Counted from the first letter of the stretch, positions 10,018 to 19,315 are shown. The stretch: DNA of 64,000 nucleotides from Croceibacterium soli (GCF_009828065.1 NZ_WTYK01000001.1:558001-622000); one strand, 5' to 3'. Translations and numbers: made by a program. The notes: generated by a model from the letters alone, not told the origin.

Positions 10018-10302
10018 ATGAAGACGTTCGTAACAGCGGCGCTGCTGCCCGCGGTGCTGGCCCTTGGCGCGTGCGGCGGAGACAACACGGCAGAAGAAGC
10101 GGCGGATGCCACGGACACCAGTTACGATACGGGTGCGGTAGACGAGTCCGGCGCGACGATGGTCTCCCCGACGGACACGACCGGTGCGGCCGGCGCGGGC
10201 GCGGACACCGGCGCCGCTGCGGGCGGCAGGGCCGGCGAACCGGCGGCCGAGGTGGTCGGGGGCGAGACCGGCTCTACCGACGAGACCGGCACTACCGAAT
10301 AA
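10018..10302 (+). CDS. Small acidic lipoprotein
   Basis: 94 residues. MKTFVTAALLPAVLALGAC is a lipoprotein signal with the lipobox LGAC; the mature part is low-complexity, rich in Ala, Gly, Asp, Glu and Thr, and would be a flexible acidic tail anchored to a membrane. ATG is preceded by AGGAGCG. Function unknown; no family recognised. Similar short acidic lipoproteins are frequent in sphingomonads (see also 11653). Confidence 0.75.
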   Translation: MKTFVTAALLPAVLALGACGGDNTAEEAADATDTSYDTGAVDESGATMVSPTDTTGAAGAGADTGAAAGGRAGEPAAEVVGGETGSTDETGTTE

Positions 10303-10330
10303 ACGAAAACGGGGCGCGTTGCCGCGCCCC
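10301..10330 (-). terminator. Intrinsic terminator of the transaldolase-like gene
   Basis: GGGGCGCG at 10311-10318 pairs with CGCGCCCC at 10323-10330. Read leftwards, the hairpin is followed by GTTTTCGTTT, so it serves the leftward gene at 10357; it may also stop rightward transcripts less well. Confidence 0.8.
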
Positions 10331-10356
10331 CGCCTTGTCTCGCAAATCCGAGGCGT

Positions 10357-11559
10357 TCAGCCTTCGAGCGTCATCCGCACGAAATCGACCGTCTGCCGGG
10401 TGGCTGCGGCGAATTCGGTGGCGGTCGCCTGGAACGCGCCGAAGTGCGCGAACTCGTCCGGCCACATGCCGTCGAACTCGTAAGCCTGGCGGAAGCTCGG
10501 CAGCTTCATCAGCTTCTCGATGCTGGCCTTGTTCGGCTCGCGCTCGATCGCCTTCGGGTCGAACGCGCCGAGCTCCTCGTCGGAGGCCATCAGCTGGGCG
10601 ATGTAGCTTGGCGGGCAGGTGTAGACCATGTCGCTGCCGGCGAAGTCCTGGATGTGGCGGCTGACCAGCTGGCCGGTCCGCTCGTCCTTCTCCACCCGCA
10701 TCGAGCACTGCAGCATCTTGGACGGGTGGTTGTTGTCCTTCCCCCACCAGTATGCGCGCTTGAGCACGGCTTCCTCGCCGTCGCGGATTTCCGGCATGGA
10801 GAGGTCGATGCCGCGGGCCTTGGCCTCCGTCGCCCAGTCGCTGAGCTGGCCGAGCCGGCTCGACATGTGGGTGATGACCGAGCGCCAGTTGGACAGGTCC
10901 ACGCCGGCGGCCTTGGCGCGCTGGAGGCCGGCGGTGACCGCGGCCATGCAGCGCATGTACTGCGGCACGGTGAAGCTGGTGGTGTTGTTGGTGCTGATGC
11001 CGCGCGCGGTCAACTCCTCGAGGACCTCGTAGCCTTCCTTGGAGCCTGGCAGCTTGACCATGACGTTCGTGCCCTGGGCGGCGATCGTCAGGCCCATGGC
11101 CAGCATCTTCTCGCCGTCGCGGACGAAGCGCGGATCGACCTGGCCCGAAAGGAAGCCGTACTTGCCGCCGGACTTGTCGTAGACCGGGCGGATCGCGTCG
11201 GCGCCACGCTTCACGAGGTCGAGGTACATCGCCCAGTAGACGCCTTCGACGTCCAGCCCGGGGTTCGCCTGTGCGACCTTGCGGATCTCGGCGGCCCAGA
11301 GCTCGGGTGCCAGCTTGATCGCCTGCAGCGACAGCGGCGGGTTGGTGGTGACGCCGCGGAAGCCCATCGTGCCCTGCGACCTGATGGTCTCGTCGTCGTA
11401 GAGGCGGGTGAGCTGCTGCTCCCAATCGGCGCGCTTGCCCTCCGGCGCCTTGGCGAGCGTTTCTTCCTTCCAGCTCGGGAAGATCAGCGGAGAGCTGTCC
11501 CACCAGATTTCGGAGTCGGGATTGGTAGCGGCAAGGCGCTCGAGGATGTTGTCGGTCAT
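10357..11559 (-). CDS. Transaldolase family protein
   Basis: Class I aldolase-fold protein of about 400 residues. The segment NVMVKLPGSKEGYEVLEEL has the lysine position expected for the Schiff-base Lys of transaldolases, and TTNPPLSLQAI and STNNTTSFTVPQYM match transaldolase strands 1 and 6. At 400 residues it is longer than TalB (about 317) and carries an extra C-terminal region; it belongs to a group of transaldolase-like proteins whose substrate I cannot name. ATG at 11559 (MTDNILERLAATNP) is chosen over an upstream in-frame ATG at 11601 because it begins the conserved fold; the ribosome site is weak. Stands alone, with its own terminator. Confidence 0.8.
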   Translation of the reverse strand: MTDNILERLAATNPDSEIWWDSSPLIFPSWKEETLAKAPEGKRADWEQQLTRLYDDETIRSQGTMGFRGVTTNPPLSLQAIKLAPELWAAEIRKVAQANPGLDVEGVYWAMYLDLVKRGADAIRPVYDKSGGKYGFLSGQVDPRFVRDGEKMLAMGLTIAAQGTNVMVKLPGSKEGYEVLEELTARGISTNNTTSFTVPQYMRCMAAVTAGLQRAKAAGVDLSNWRSVITHMSSRLGQLSDWATEAKARGIDLSMPEIRDGEEAVLKRAYWWGKDNNHPSKMLQCSMRVEKDERTGQLVSRHIQDFAGSDMVYTCPPSYIAQLMASDEELGAFDPKAIEREPNKASIEKLMKLPSFRQAYEFDGMWPDEFAHFGAFQATATEFAAATRQTVDFVRMTLEG

Positions 11560-11652
11560 GGGCGCCCCATGCCTCTTCGCAGGGGGCGAGGTCCAGCCCA
11601 ATTTGTCGCGAGGCGGGCAAAGCAGAACTTGGCCCGCCCCGGACGCTCGCTG

Positions 11653-11931
11653 TTACTGCGGCGTGGAGTCCATCTCGTCGGCCATGTCCTCGAGCTGATC
11701 CTTGGTTTCCTCGCCTTCCTGGCGCATCGCGTCGGCGCGGCCTTCGGCGGCTTCTTCCTGCGGCCCGCCGGCGGCCATCGACTCTTCCAGATCGGCGTCG
11801 GCTTCATAGGCTTCGTCGAGCGCCGTGGCCTGCTGCTCGACTTCGTTCTCCGCCTTGCTGTCGCAAGCGGAAAGCGCGAGCCCGAGAGCGGCCATGCCCG
11901 TGAGGGCGGAAGTTCTGGCAAGTACGTGCAT
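11653..11931 (-). CDS. Small acidic lipoprotein
   Basis: 92 residues. MHVLARTSALTGMAALGLAL precedes a lipobox LSAC; the mature part is a highly charged, Glu/Asp/Ala/Met-rich helix with coiled-coil potential (ALDEAYEADADLEESMAAGG, then KDQLEDMADEMDSTPQ). AAGGGG lies nine bases before the ATG. No family recognised; likely a periplasm-facing membrane-anchored helix. A hairpin without U-tract (arms 11612-11618 and 11632-11638) follows the gene. Confidence 0.7.
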   Translation of the reverse strand: MHVLARTSALTGMAALGLALSACDSKAENEVEQQATALDEAYEADADLEESMAAGGPQEEAAEGRADAMRQEGEETKDQLEDMADEMDSTPQ

Positions 11932-12052
11932 GCAAATAGTCCCCTTCTTCGGCCGCACCTGCGGCCATCGCTGTGTTCAACTCGCGAGAGCGGGCTGTGG
12001 TTTCCGGTGGCGCTGATGGGGCGCCGGAGTGCCCTGCTGCGTGCTTGCTTAT

Positions 12053-12196
12053 TTGCGCACGCAGAGGCGCAGAGGCGCGGAGGAAGTTGCACTGCTTTTC
12101 CCGCGTTCCGCGAAGCGGCTTTGAACTCCGCTTCGCGGATTGAGTTCCGCCGAAGCGGCGGGGGACTCTCCGCGCCTCCGCGCCTCTGCGCGCGCC
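12053..12196. repeat. Family E palindromic repeat (copy E2)
   Basis: GCACGCAGAGGCGCAGAGGC on the left is answered by CCTCCGCGCCTCTGCGCGCG on the right. The centre has further inverted units (CGCGAAGCGG / CCGCTTCGCGG). Together with the upstream gap it fills 11932-12223. Confidence 0.85.
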
Positions 12197-12223
12197 TAAA
12201 CGAGGCGAGCGCCGCGGCCCCTA

Positions 12224-12751
12224 TCAGCCCCCCGGCCCAGCGGGGTGCTGATAGGCGACGTTGCGGCTCTTGATCAGCCACTTGCCATCCACCCGCACGA
12301 CGTCGTCCAGGCCGCGGCCAACCGAGGCGACGTTCGGCGGGGGGGTCAGGCCGTTTCCGAACACGGTCATGTGGTAGTAGTACACGCGGGCGTGGTCGGG
12401 CGTGACGAACTCGACGTTCATGTTCGACATGACGTGGTGCATGTTGCCGATCGTGGCGCCGCCGGCGCGGCGCTCGTCCTGGCTCTTCTTGAGATCGACG
12501 ACCATCTGCCGCAGCGTCGCGCGGCCTTTGGTGCCGAGGAACGCGCCGTCTTCGGTGAAGGTGGCGGCATAAGCATCGGGGTTCCAGCCGTCGATCGCCT
12601 CGACATAGTCCCACATGAGCTGCTCGATCGCCGCCCGGTCCGCGGCTTCCCGCAGGACTTGCGCGGCGACGCCGCTGTCCTGTGCAAGGGCCGGACCGGG
12701 CGATGCGAGGAGCAGCAGCGCGCCGAACGCGGCCGCGCCGGCGCGGATCAC
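12224..12751 (-). CDS. Exported SnoaL-like (NTF2-fold) protein
   Basis: 175 residues from a GTG at 12751. MIRAGAAAFGALLLLASPGPALAQ is a signal peptide. The rest is a SnoaL-like_4 type NTF2 domain: IEQLMWDYVEAIDGWNPDAYAATF, GRATLRQMVV, HHVMSNMNVEF and VRVDGKWLIKSRNVAY. Such domains act as small cone-shaped hydrolase/isomerase or binding modules; the substrate is unknown. GTG overlaps the upstream stop (GTGA), so it is translationally coupled to the SnoaL-like gene upstream; the two may form a heterodimer in the periplasm, since NTF2 folds usually dimerise. Confidence 0.85.
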   Translation of the reverse strand: MIRAGAAAFGALLLLASPGPALAQDSGVAAQVLREAADRAAIEQLMWDYVEAIDGWNPDAYAATFTEDGAFLGTKGRATLRQMVVDLKKSQDERRAGGATIGNMHHVMSNMNVEFVTPDHARVYYYHMTVFGNGLTPPPNVASVGRGLDDVVRVDGKWLIKSRNVAYQHPAGPGG

Positions 12752-13299
12752 CCGCGTTCTCCGGCGGGCGGGGTCTGGACCGGGGGCAGCGTGGCGGGAT
12801 CCCAATGCTCGTCGGCCTTGCCGTCGACGAAGCGCCAGGTGTCGAACCAGGTCGTGGTGTAAGTCTCGCCTTCGATCCCTGGCACCGGCAGTTCGCGTTG
12901 CATCAGCACGGTGACGAAATCGCCTTCCGCCTGCACCGCGACGACCGGGGTCGTCAGCCTGTCGCACGTCGGCGTCGGCTGGCGCTTGGCGATGTTGACG
13001 AAGTAGTTGATCACGCCTTCGAGGCCGGATGCCGCCAGCGGGTTGTGCTGGATGTAGCGGTCGGTCAGCCACTCGCCGGCGCGACTCCACTGGTTGCACT
13101 GGAGCAGCTCGCGCATGATGTGCAGCGCCGCCTGCTTGTTGCGGTGGAGCTGCGGGTCGGCGCTCGTGAAGAGCGATTCTGGGTCCGGATGGGCGACGAC
13201 GGGGTCGCTCAGCGGGCGCATCTGCGCGGCCGCCGGCAGCGGCGCGGCCAGGGCCAGCATCGTGGCGGCTGCGGTGACCAGAGCAAGCGTTCGTTTCAT
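12748..13299 (-). CDS. Exported SnoaL-like (NTF2-fold) protein
   Basis: 183 residues. MKRTLALVTAAATMLALAAP and the following PAAAQ form a signal peptide. The core has the features of predicted SnoaL-like aldol-condensation proteins: QAALHIMRELLQCNQWSRAG, ADRYIQHNPL-like WLTDRYIQHNPLAASGLEGV, and TWFDTWRFVDGKADEHWD. Periplasmic, substrate unknown. Its TGA overlaps the GTG of the next gene. An open frame on this strand runs far upstream through typA, but that part is shadow coding; the ATG at 13299 is the only start that gives a signal peptide. Confidence 0.85.
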   Translation of the reverse strand: MKRTLALVTAAATMLALAAPLPAAAQMRPLSDPVVAHPDPESLFTSADPQLHRNKQAALHIMRELLQCNQWSRAGEWLTDRYIQHNPLAASGLEGVINYFVNIAKRQPTPTCDRLTTPVVAVQAEGDFVTVLMQRELPVPGIEGETYTTTWFDTWRFVDGKADEHWDPATLPPVQTPPAGERG

Positions 13300-13405
13300 C
13301 GGTGAAGTCCCCTCGGTTGTTATCTTGGGCGCATCTCGCGGAGGCGCTTTCGCCCGAATGATGCACGGTTCGCTGACTTTGTCCATCGGGGCCGAGGCGG
13401 AAAAC

Positions 13406-13433
13406 CTTGTGCATCGCAGCGTAATCGCTATGT
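13406..13433 (+). promoter_or_regulatory. Promoter candidate for typA
   Basis: CTTG at 13406-13409, 17 bases, then GCTATGT at 13427-13433; 38 bases upstream of the typA ATG. This fits the alphaproteobacterial RpoH pattern CTTG-N17-CYTATNT with one mismatch, and equally the housekeeping TTG...GCTA pattern of Caulobacter, so the sigma factor cannot be decided. Confidence 0.4.
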
Positions 13434-13470
13434 GCGCGGCGGAAACTCCAATCCCGAAAGCATTAGTCCT

Positions 13471-15282
13471 ATGTCCCTTCGCAACGTGGCGATCATCGCC
13501 CACGTCGATCACGGCAAGACCACTCTTGTCGACCAGCTCTTCCGCCAATCCGGCACCTTCCGCGAGAATCAGCGCGTCGAGGAGCGGGCGATGGACTCCA
13601 ACGACCTCGAGAAGGAACGCGGGATCACCATCCTCGCCAAGTGCACTTCGGTCGAGTGGAACGACACGCGCATCAACATCGTCGACACCCCGGGGCACGC
13701 CGACTTCGGTGCCGAGGTGGAGCGGATCCTGTCGATGGTCGACGGGGTCATCCTGCTGGTCGACGCGGCCGAAGGCCCGATGCCGCAGACCAAGTTCGTC
13801 ACCGGCAAGGCGCTGGGCCTCGGCCTCAAGCCGATCGTCGTCGTCAATAAGATCGACCGTTCCGACGCGCGCCCGTCCGAAGTGCTCGACGAAGTGTTCG
13901 ACCTGTTCGTCAACCTCGACGCCAATGACGAGCAGCTCGATTTCCCGGTGCTCTACGCCTCCGGCCGCGCGGGCTTCGCCAGCGAGGACCCGGAGGCGCG
14001 CGAGGGTGACCTGACGCCGATGTTCAAGGCGATCGTCTCGCACGTCCCGGCGCCCGATCTCGACCCGGACGGCTCTTTCGCGATGCTGGCGACGCTGCTC
14101 GACCGCGACTCCTTCCTCGGCCGTATCCTGACGGGCCGGATCGAGAGCGGCCGCCTGGAAGTCGGCATGCCGATCAAGGCGCTGGACGTGACCGGCAAGC
14201 TGGTCGAAGCGGGCCGCGCCACCAAGGTCTTCGCGTTCAACGGCCTCGAGCGCGTTCCCGTGCTCCACGCCCAGGCGGGTGACATCGTCGCCATCGCCGG
14301 GCTGACCGACGCGACCGTTTCCAACACCCTGTGCGATCCTTCGGTGACCGTGCCGATTGCCGCGCAGGAGATCGATCCGCCGACCCTGGCCATGAGTTTC
14401 GCCGTCAACGACAGCCCCTATGCCGGGCGCGAAGGCGACAAAGTGCAGAGCCGGGTCATCCGCGAGCGCCTGGAGCGCGAGGCGGAAAGCAACGTCTCCA
14501 TCCGCGTCACCGAGAGCGCCGGCAAGGATGCCTTCGAAGTGGCCGGGCGCGGCGAGCTGCAGCTCGGCGTGCTGATCGAGAACATGCGCCGCGAAGGCTT
14601 CGAGCTGTCGATCAGCCGTCCGCGCGTCCTGTTCCGCGACGGCCCTGAGGGCCGCGAGGAGCCTTACGAGACGGTCGTGGTCGACGTGGACGATGAGTTC
14701 TCCGGCACCGTGGTCGAGAAGATCGCCCAGCGTAAGGGCGAGATGACCGACATGCGCCCGAGCGGCGGCGGCAAGACCCGCATCACCTTCTCCGCGCCCA
14801 GCCGCGGCCTGATCGGGTATCACGGCGAGTTCCTCTCCGACACGCGCGGCACGGGCATCATGAACCGGCTGTTCGAGAAGTACGGCCCCTACAAGGGCCC
14901 GATCAGCGGCCGCCAGAACGGCGTGCTGATCAGCATGGAGCAGGGCGAGGCCGTGCCTTACGCGCTCAACGCGCTGGAGGATCGCGGCATCCTGTTCATC
15001 TCGCCCGGCGAGAAGCTCTACCAGGGCATGATCATCGGCGAGAACGCCAAGCCGCAGGACCTCGAGGTCAACCCGCTCAAGTCCAAGCAGCTGACCAACT
15101 TCCGCTCGACCGGCAAGGACGACGCCGTCCGCCTGACCCCGCCGCGCAAGATGACCCTGGAGCAGGCGATCGCCTACATCCAGGACGACGAGCTGGTGGA
15201 AGTCACCCCCAAGAGCATCCGCCTGCGCAAGCGCCACCTCGATCCGCACGAGCGCAAGAAGGCCTCGCGCACGCCGGGGTGA
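13471..15282 (+). CDS. typA: Ribosome-associated GTPase TypA/BipA
   Basis: Translational GTPase that binds the 70S ribosome and helps 50S assembly under cold and other stress. 603 residues, the normal length. G motifs are [10 protein letters not shown] (G1), RGIT (G2), DTPGH (G3) and NKID (G4), followed by the EF-G-like domains III and V and the BipA-specific C-terminal domain ([20 protein letters not shown]). ATG at 13471 gives the standard [16 protein letters not shown] start. Divergent from the SnoaL pair. Confidence 0.97.
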   Translation: MSLRNVAIIAHVDHGKTTLVDQLFRQSGTFRENQRVEERAMDSNDLEKERGITILAKCTSVEWNDTRINIVDTPGHADFGAEVERILSMVDGVILLVDAAEGPMPQTKFVTGKALGLGLKPIVVVNKIDRSDARPSEVLDEVFDLFVNLDANDEQLDFPVLYASGRAGFASEDPEAREGDLTPMFKAIVSHVPAPDLDPDGSFAMLATLLDRDSFLGRILTGRIESGRLEVGMPIKALDVTGKLVEAGRATKVFAFNGLERVPVLHAQAGDIVAIAGLTDATVSNTLCDPSVTVPIAAQEIDPPTLAMSFAVNDSPYAGREGDKVQSRVIRERLEREAESNVSIRVTESAGKDAFEVAGRGELQLGVLIENMRREGFELSISRPRVLFRDGPEGREEPYETVVVDVDDEFSGTVVEKIAQRKGEMTDMRPSGGGKTRITFSAPSRGLIGYHGEFLSDTRGTGIMNRLFEKYGPYKGPISGRQNGVLISMEQGEAVPYALNALEDRGILFISPGEKLYQGMIIGENAKPQDLEVNPLKSKQLTNFRSTGKDDAVRLTPPRKMTLEQAIAYIQDDELVEVTPKSIRLRKRHLDPHERKKASRTPG

Positions 15283-15337
15283 CGCCGGCCCCATTGTAAC
15301 GATCGCGGGGCGAGCGGCGGCCGGGTTAGCCCGGCCG

Positions 15338-15691
15338 TCACACCTGGATGGTGATCGAGACTTTGTCGGCGGTCGTGCCGGCCGCCGCTGCGATCCGGGC
15401 CTTGCAGTCCTTGATGACGTCGCCCAGCGACATGGGCGGCGCAGCATCGTCCCGCCCGGTCAGGAGCATTTGTTCGGAGACGTCCAGCGCCAGGGCGAGC
15501 GCTTCGAGCATTTCCGGCCGCGGGCGGGCCTTGTCGGATTCCCATTTCCACACCGTCGGCTTGGCGGCGTCGACCAGCCGCGCCATGCCGATGAGGCTGA
15601 TCCTCCGCTCCTTACGCAGGCGGCGGAGCCTCGTGCCGAAAGTTTCCCCTCGGGGCGCTCCGGCCGCCTGTGCCGGGTCGTCTTCCCGCAT
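15338..15691 (-). CDS. XRE-family helix-turn-helix regulator
   Basis: 117 residues with one Cro/C1-type HTH at about residues 17-72 (FGTRLRRLRKERRISLIGMARL followed by AKPTVWKWESDKARPRPEML). The C-terminal 40 residues form a short acidic then Ala-rich helix ending ADKVSITIQV. No membrane segment. ATG at 15691 has GAGAGGAT nine bases upstream. Divergent from the sensor kinase gene at 16036, so it could regulate the two-component pair or itself; nothing shows this directly. Convergent with typA. Confidence 0.85.
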   Translation of the reverse strand: MREDDPAQAAGAPRGETFGTRLRRLRKERRISLIGMARLVDAAKPTVWKWESDKARPRPEMLEALALALDVSEQMLLTGRDDAAPPMSLGDVIKDCKARIAAAAGTTADKVSITIQV

Positions 15692-16035
15692 GATGAGGAT
15701 CCTCTCGGCATCGTCGCGCGGTGGGGCCGGGGCCTGCAGGAGAAGGCAGTTCACGCCATCACCCTGAACGTCCGGGAGCGCGGCGGTGGAGTTGCGCGGA
15801 AGGGGACCGCGGCGGCAGGGTGACGAGCGCGGCGCGGCCGGCGGCCGGTACCTGTTCCGAATTGGCACTCGCGTTCCATGGCGATTGCTTCCCCCCAAGC
15901 AAGACCGGTCATGACACAGCGCCGCTTCGCAAACCTGAATCCAACGTCAGGCTTCGCGAAATGCAACCGACTATCATCGGTCTCTTGGCGCGGATGGAAT
16001 CTGGCCGCAGCGGCGCTACCGGGGGGAAGCAGCTT
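15692..16035. other. Intergenic region between XRE regulator and sensor kinase
   Basis: 344 bases without a convincing gene. It must hold divergent promoters for the regulator (leftward) and, unless the kinase starts earlier, the kinase (rightward). An in-frame ATG at 15961 could extend the kinase by 25 residues. I see no clear operator, terminator or RNA element; a GC-rich inverted stretch around 15820-15850 is the only structure noted. Confidence 0.5.
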
Positions 16036-17334
16036 ATGGTGAAGAGCGCACAGTCGCCCCCAGTCCGATTCCGCACCGAACTGGCTCCTCCGCACGTGTC
16101 GTGGCTTGCGATCGTGCTGGTCTATGCTCTCGCCGCGGCGGTGCTGTTCCTGCTGTTCCGCTTCCTGATCGGCTTCAACCAGTTCGGGCAGGTCCACGAC
16201 CAGGCCGTGCTGGCCGGCCAGAACCGGTCCGCAGCCCAGCGCCTGATCGAAGATCTCGCTGATCCGCCTTCCGGCCTTCCGGTGGAGCGCGCGCTCGCGC
16301 GGTTCGCGGAGGACTTCGTGGCGCAGGATGGTGGGCGGCAAGACCCGACCGGCACGGGCGCGGCGGTGGAGCCGGTGCTGGCCGAACTGCAGGAAGGCGG
16401 CGCCTCCCGCGCCCGCGTGCGCGAACGGGCGCAGCGCCTGCTTTCCACGTGGGAATCGCGCGCGCAGGCGGCGGAACGGCGCGCTGCGGAGCTCCGGCTC
16501 GGTGTCGCGCTGAAGGCCACCCTAATGGGGTTCGTCGTGGCGGCAACCGCGATCGGCGGGGCGCTGCTGTTCCTGCGCCGGTCGCGGCAGCTTTACGGGC
16601 TGCTGGCCCGCCGGACGGCGGAGCTGGAGGAAGTCGACGCTTCCCGGCGCTTGTTCTTCGCCAATGCCAGCCACGAGTTGCGCACCCCGGTAACGGCGAT
16701 GATGGGCGAGGCCGAAGTGGCGCTGACGGGCGACCATCGGGACGACGGCACGATGGAGCAGGCCTTGCGGCACATCGTCGCACAGGCGCGGTTCCTGGGA
16801 CACCGGATCGACGAGATGATCGGGCTTGCGCAGACTTCCGACGGGAAGCTGCAGCTCGACGCCGTGCCGCTGGATTATCGCGACGTCGTGGCGGAGGCGG
16901 TCGCCGACGCACGATCGTTCGCGCGGTCGGTGGAAGTCGACATGGACGTCACGGTGCCCGACCAGCCGGTCACCGTGCGCGGGGACGCCCTGTGGCTGAA
17001 GCGGGCGCTGCTGGCGGTGATCGAGAACGCGCTGAAGTTCTCGCCCATGCAGGGCAAAGTCACCGTCGAGCTGTCGCAAAAGGATGAGTTCGCCCGGGTC
17101 CGCATCACCGACCAGGGGCCAGGCGTGGTGCCCGACGAACTGCCGCTGATCTTCGAGGCATATTACCAGACCGACACCGGGAAGGATCGCGGCGGAAGCG
17201 GCCTCGGCCTGTCGATGACCCGCTGGGTGGCCGAGGAGCACGGCGGCAGGGCGTTCGCCCGCAACGTCGGCCACCCCTCGCGCCCGGAAGGCTGCACGGT
17301 GACCATCGACATCGCGCTGGAGCGTTCGGCGTGA
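16036..17334 (+). CDS. Sensor histidine kinase
   Basis: Membrane sensor kinase of a two-component system, 432 residues. TM1 lies at about residues 22-46, a periplasmic alpha-helical, Ala/Gln/Arg-rich domain follows, TM2 is GVALKATLMGFVVAATAIGG. HisKA box FFANASHELRTPVTAMMGEA with phospho-acceptor His213; the ATPase domain has N-box ENALKF, DQGPGV and GGSGLGLSM. There is no obvious HAMP domain. ATG at 16036 has GGGGGGAAG upstream. The regulator gene follows with a four-base GTGA overlap. Signal unknown. Confidence 0.92.
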   Translation: MVKSAQSPPVRFRTELAPPHVSWLAIVLVYALAAAVLFLLFRFLIGFNQFGQVHDQAVLAGQNRSAAQRLIEDLADPPSGLPVERALARFAEDFVAQDGGRQDPTGTGAAVEPVLAELQEGGASRARVRERAQRLLSTWESRAQAAERRAAELRLGVALKATLMGFVVAATAIGGALLFLRRSRQLYGLLARRTAELEEVDASRRLFFANASHELRTPVTAMMGEAEVALTGDHRDDGTMEQALRHIVAQARFLGHRIDEMIGLAQTSDGKLQLDAVPLDYRDVVAEAVADARSFARSVEVDMDVTVPDQPVTVRGDALWLKRALLAVIENALKFSPMQGKVTVELSQKDEFARVRITDQGPGVVPDELPLIFEAYYQTDTGKDRGGSGLGLSMTRWVAEEHGGRAFARNVGHPSRPEGCTVTIDIALERSA

Positions 17335-18047
17335 ACATCCTGCTGGTCGAGGACGATGTCGGGATCGGGCGCTTTGTCAGCCAGGGGCTGCGCGTGCGCG
17401 GCTGGCAAGTGCGGTGGGAGCGAGTCGGCAAGGACGTGCGCGCGCTGGCCGGCTCGGGCCGCTTCAACACGATCATCCTCGACCTGCTGCTGCCCGACAG
17501 CGATGGTCTTCACCTGTGCCGGGACATTCGCCAGGCGGAGCTGGGCATTCCGATCCTGATGCTGACTGCCCGGTCCGGCCTGGACGACCGGCTGGACGGG
17601 TTCGCCGCGGGGGCCGACGACTACCTGGCCAAGCCGTTCGCGTTCGAGGAGCTTCTGGCCCGCCTGCGCGCGCTCCTGAAGCGGGACCGATTGCGCAAGC
17701 CCGACCCGGTCAACCTCGGCGCGCTGCGGATCGATCCCGCCGCCGCCTGCGCCACCTGGGAGGGGCGGCCGATCCCCGTCAGCCGCCGCGCCTTCGCGCT
17801 GCTGCTGATACTGGCCCGCGCGGGCGGGGAAGCGGTCGGGAGAGACAAGCTGATCGACGAGATTTGGGGCGGGGACGCCATCGTCACCGACAACGCGCTG
17901 GATGTCTGCGCCAGCGCGCTCCGCCGGGCCCTGGCGGGTGTGACGGACCGCCTCGCGTTGGAAGCCCTCCGGGGCCGCGGTTATGCGCTGCGGCTTCTTC
18001 CCCGAGACCCGGAGGCGCCGTCCTCCGCCAGGGACCAACGCCGATAG
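17331..18047 (+). CDS. OmpR-family response regulator
   Basis: 238 residues. Receiver domain with acidic pocket Glu7-Asp8-Asp9, phospho-acceptor Asp51 (ILDLLLPDSDG), Thr in MLTARS and Lys in YLAKPF; C-terminal winged-helix domain from about residue 125 (ISRRAFALLLILA-like VSRRAFALLLILA, VTDNALDVCASALRRAL, LEALRGRGYAL). GTG start overlaps the kinase stop. Kinase-before-regulator order is less common than the reverse. Target genes unknown. Confidence 0.93.
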   Translation: MNILLVEDDVGIGRFVSQGLRVRGWQVRWERVGKDVRALAGSGRFNTIILDLLLPDSDGLHLCRDIRQAELGIPILMLTARSGLDDRLDGFAAGADDYLAKPFAFEELLARLRALLKRDRLRKPDPVNLGALRIDPAAACATWEGRPIPVSRRAFALLLILARAGGEAVGRDKLIDEIWGGDAIVTDNALDVCASALRRALAGVTDRLALEALRGRGYALRLLPRDPEAPSSARDQRR

Positions 18048-18058
18048 CGTAGGGTGCG

Positions 18059-18092
18059 GCGGGCCGGCGGGTCGAGATCCCCGCCGGCCCGC
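18059..18092. terminator. Strong hairpin between convergent genes
   Basis: GCGGGCCGGCGGG at 18059-18071 pairs perfectly with CCCGCCGGCCCGC at 18080-18092 (13 base pairs, 8-base loop). There is no T-tract on either side, so it may stabilise 3' ends or act with Rho rather than terminate alone. Confidence 0.55.
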
Positions 18093-18106
18093 TTACACGT
18101 TCGGCC

Positions 18107-19315
18107 TTACTGCTGCGGCGCGGCCGGGGGCGGGCCGGCTGCCGGGTCGAAGTCGAACTGACCGGCGAAGCGGGTGCGCGAATCCTCCTCGGTGGTTTCC
18201 GGCGGGGTCTCGCCCTTGGCGATCGCTTCGCGGTGGGCGCGCGAGGCGTTGATGTAGTCGCGAATGGCGTAGTTGCCTTCGTGGCAGGCGTATTCGAAGA
18301 ACTTGTAGTCGTCGTCGCGCGACCATTCGATGCGGGTGGTCCACGGCTGGGTGTAGACTTCCGGATCGCTGTAGGTCAGCTCGTGCACGATCGTGTTCGG
18401 GCCGGTCATCGTCAGCCGTTCGACGGTCTTCGCCTGGGTGCTCATCGGGATCGTGTTGAACGGCGGCACGTGCTGCGTGGCCATGTTCAGCGGCGATGAG
18501 GAGCGGGCCAGCCGGTCATGCGTCACGCTGTCGCCGGACTTGATGTTGGTCGTCTCGATGACGAAGGTCTTGCCTTCCCAGCGGCCGCGGCTGTTGCCCA
18601 TCCAGGCTTCGACCGCACCAGGCCACTGCGGCGAATCGCCGATCGGGATGACGCGGGTGCCGAGCATTTCGAGTTCGATCACCATGTAGCCGGGCGACTG
18701 CCAAACGCGGATGCCGTTGTTGTAGCGGAACGGGTACATCGATGCGGGGAAGCCGCGGCTGACGCAGCGGTCCCAGCTGTCGAAGTCGGTCACCCAGTCG
18801 TAGTGCTGGCCGGGCACCCAGCCGGACCGACCGGCCTTGTACAGCGCTTCACCTTGCGGGGTCAGCGGCGGCAGCTGGCCGTCGGAGGGGCTAACCAGCA
18901 TCGAGGTGCGCTTGGCCATGGAGGAGGTGCGGACCCAGTCGGCCAGGCCGACGGTGCCGGAGGTGCCGATCCCGCGCTCGCTCGCCGCGGCGAAGCTGCC
19001 GTCGGACTTCTCGGCATTCTCGAGACGGATCTTGTGCTCGTCGTCGTTGATCCACACGCGCTCGCCATAGGGCAGGGGGCGCTGGAACAGGATGCGGGTG
19101 GCGGGGAGGTTCTCGATCGGCCAAGTGCCGGTGAAGTCCCAGTCGCCCCACGCGGTCTGCTTCGGGGTGAAGTCGGTCGGCACCGGCGGCAGCTCGGTCA
19201 GGTCGGCCGGGCGCTCCTGCGCGGGGGCGCTGGTCGCGCCGGCAAGCAGCGCCGCCGCGGCGGCAATGGCGAAAGCGCTCATGGAAATACGCGATGCGAG
19301 ACCGTTGTGCCTCAT
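18107..19315 (-). CDS. Exported protein of unknown function, paralogue of the 56435 gene
   Basis: 402 residues with a signal peptide ending at about residue 32 (AAAAALLAGATSAPAQ). No named domain that I recognise, but the C-terminal half (RGRWEGKTFVIETTNI, KTVERLTMTGPNTIVHELT, DPEVYTQPWT, FFEYACHEGNYAI) is a family seen repeatedly in sphingomonads and other soil bacteria and is related to the protein at 56435 (GHWEGDELVVDTT, MIERYRVS, DPE, YECDPTFA). Probably a periplasmic beta-rich protein. The Pro/Ala-rich tail is disordered. Monocistronic, divergent from nothing nearby. Confidence 0.75.
   Translation of the reverse strand: MRHNGLASRISMSAFAIAAAAALLAGATSAPAQERPADLTELPPVPTDFTPKQTAWGDWDFTGTWPIENLPATRILFQRPLPYGERVWINDDEHKIRLENAEKSDGSFAAASERGIGTSGTVGLADWVRTSSMAKRTSMLVSPSDGQLPPLTPQGEALYKAGRSGWVPGQHYDWVTDFDSWDRCVSRGFPASMYPFRYNNGIRVWQSPGYMVIELEMLGTRVIPIGDSPQWPGAVEAWMGNSRGRWEGKTFVIETTNIKSGDSVTHDRLARSSSPLNMATQHVPPFNTIPMSTQAKTVERLTMTGPNTIVHELTYSDPEVYTQPWTTRIEWSRDDDYKFFEYACHEGNYAIRDYINASRAHREAIAKGETPPETTEEDSRTRFAGQFDFDPAAGPPPAAPQQ

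Noticed and set aside
12748-15447. 900-codon open frame on the minus strand across typA
   Set aside because: It is the antisense shadow of typA in GC-rich DNA. Only its last 184 codons, from ATG 13299, have a signal peptide and a known fold.
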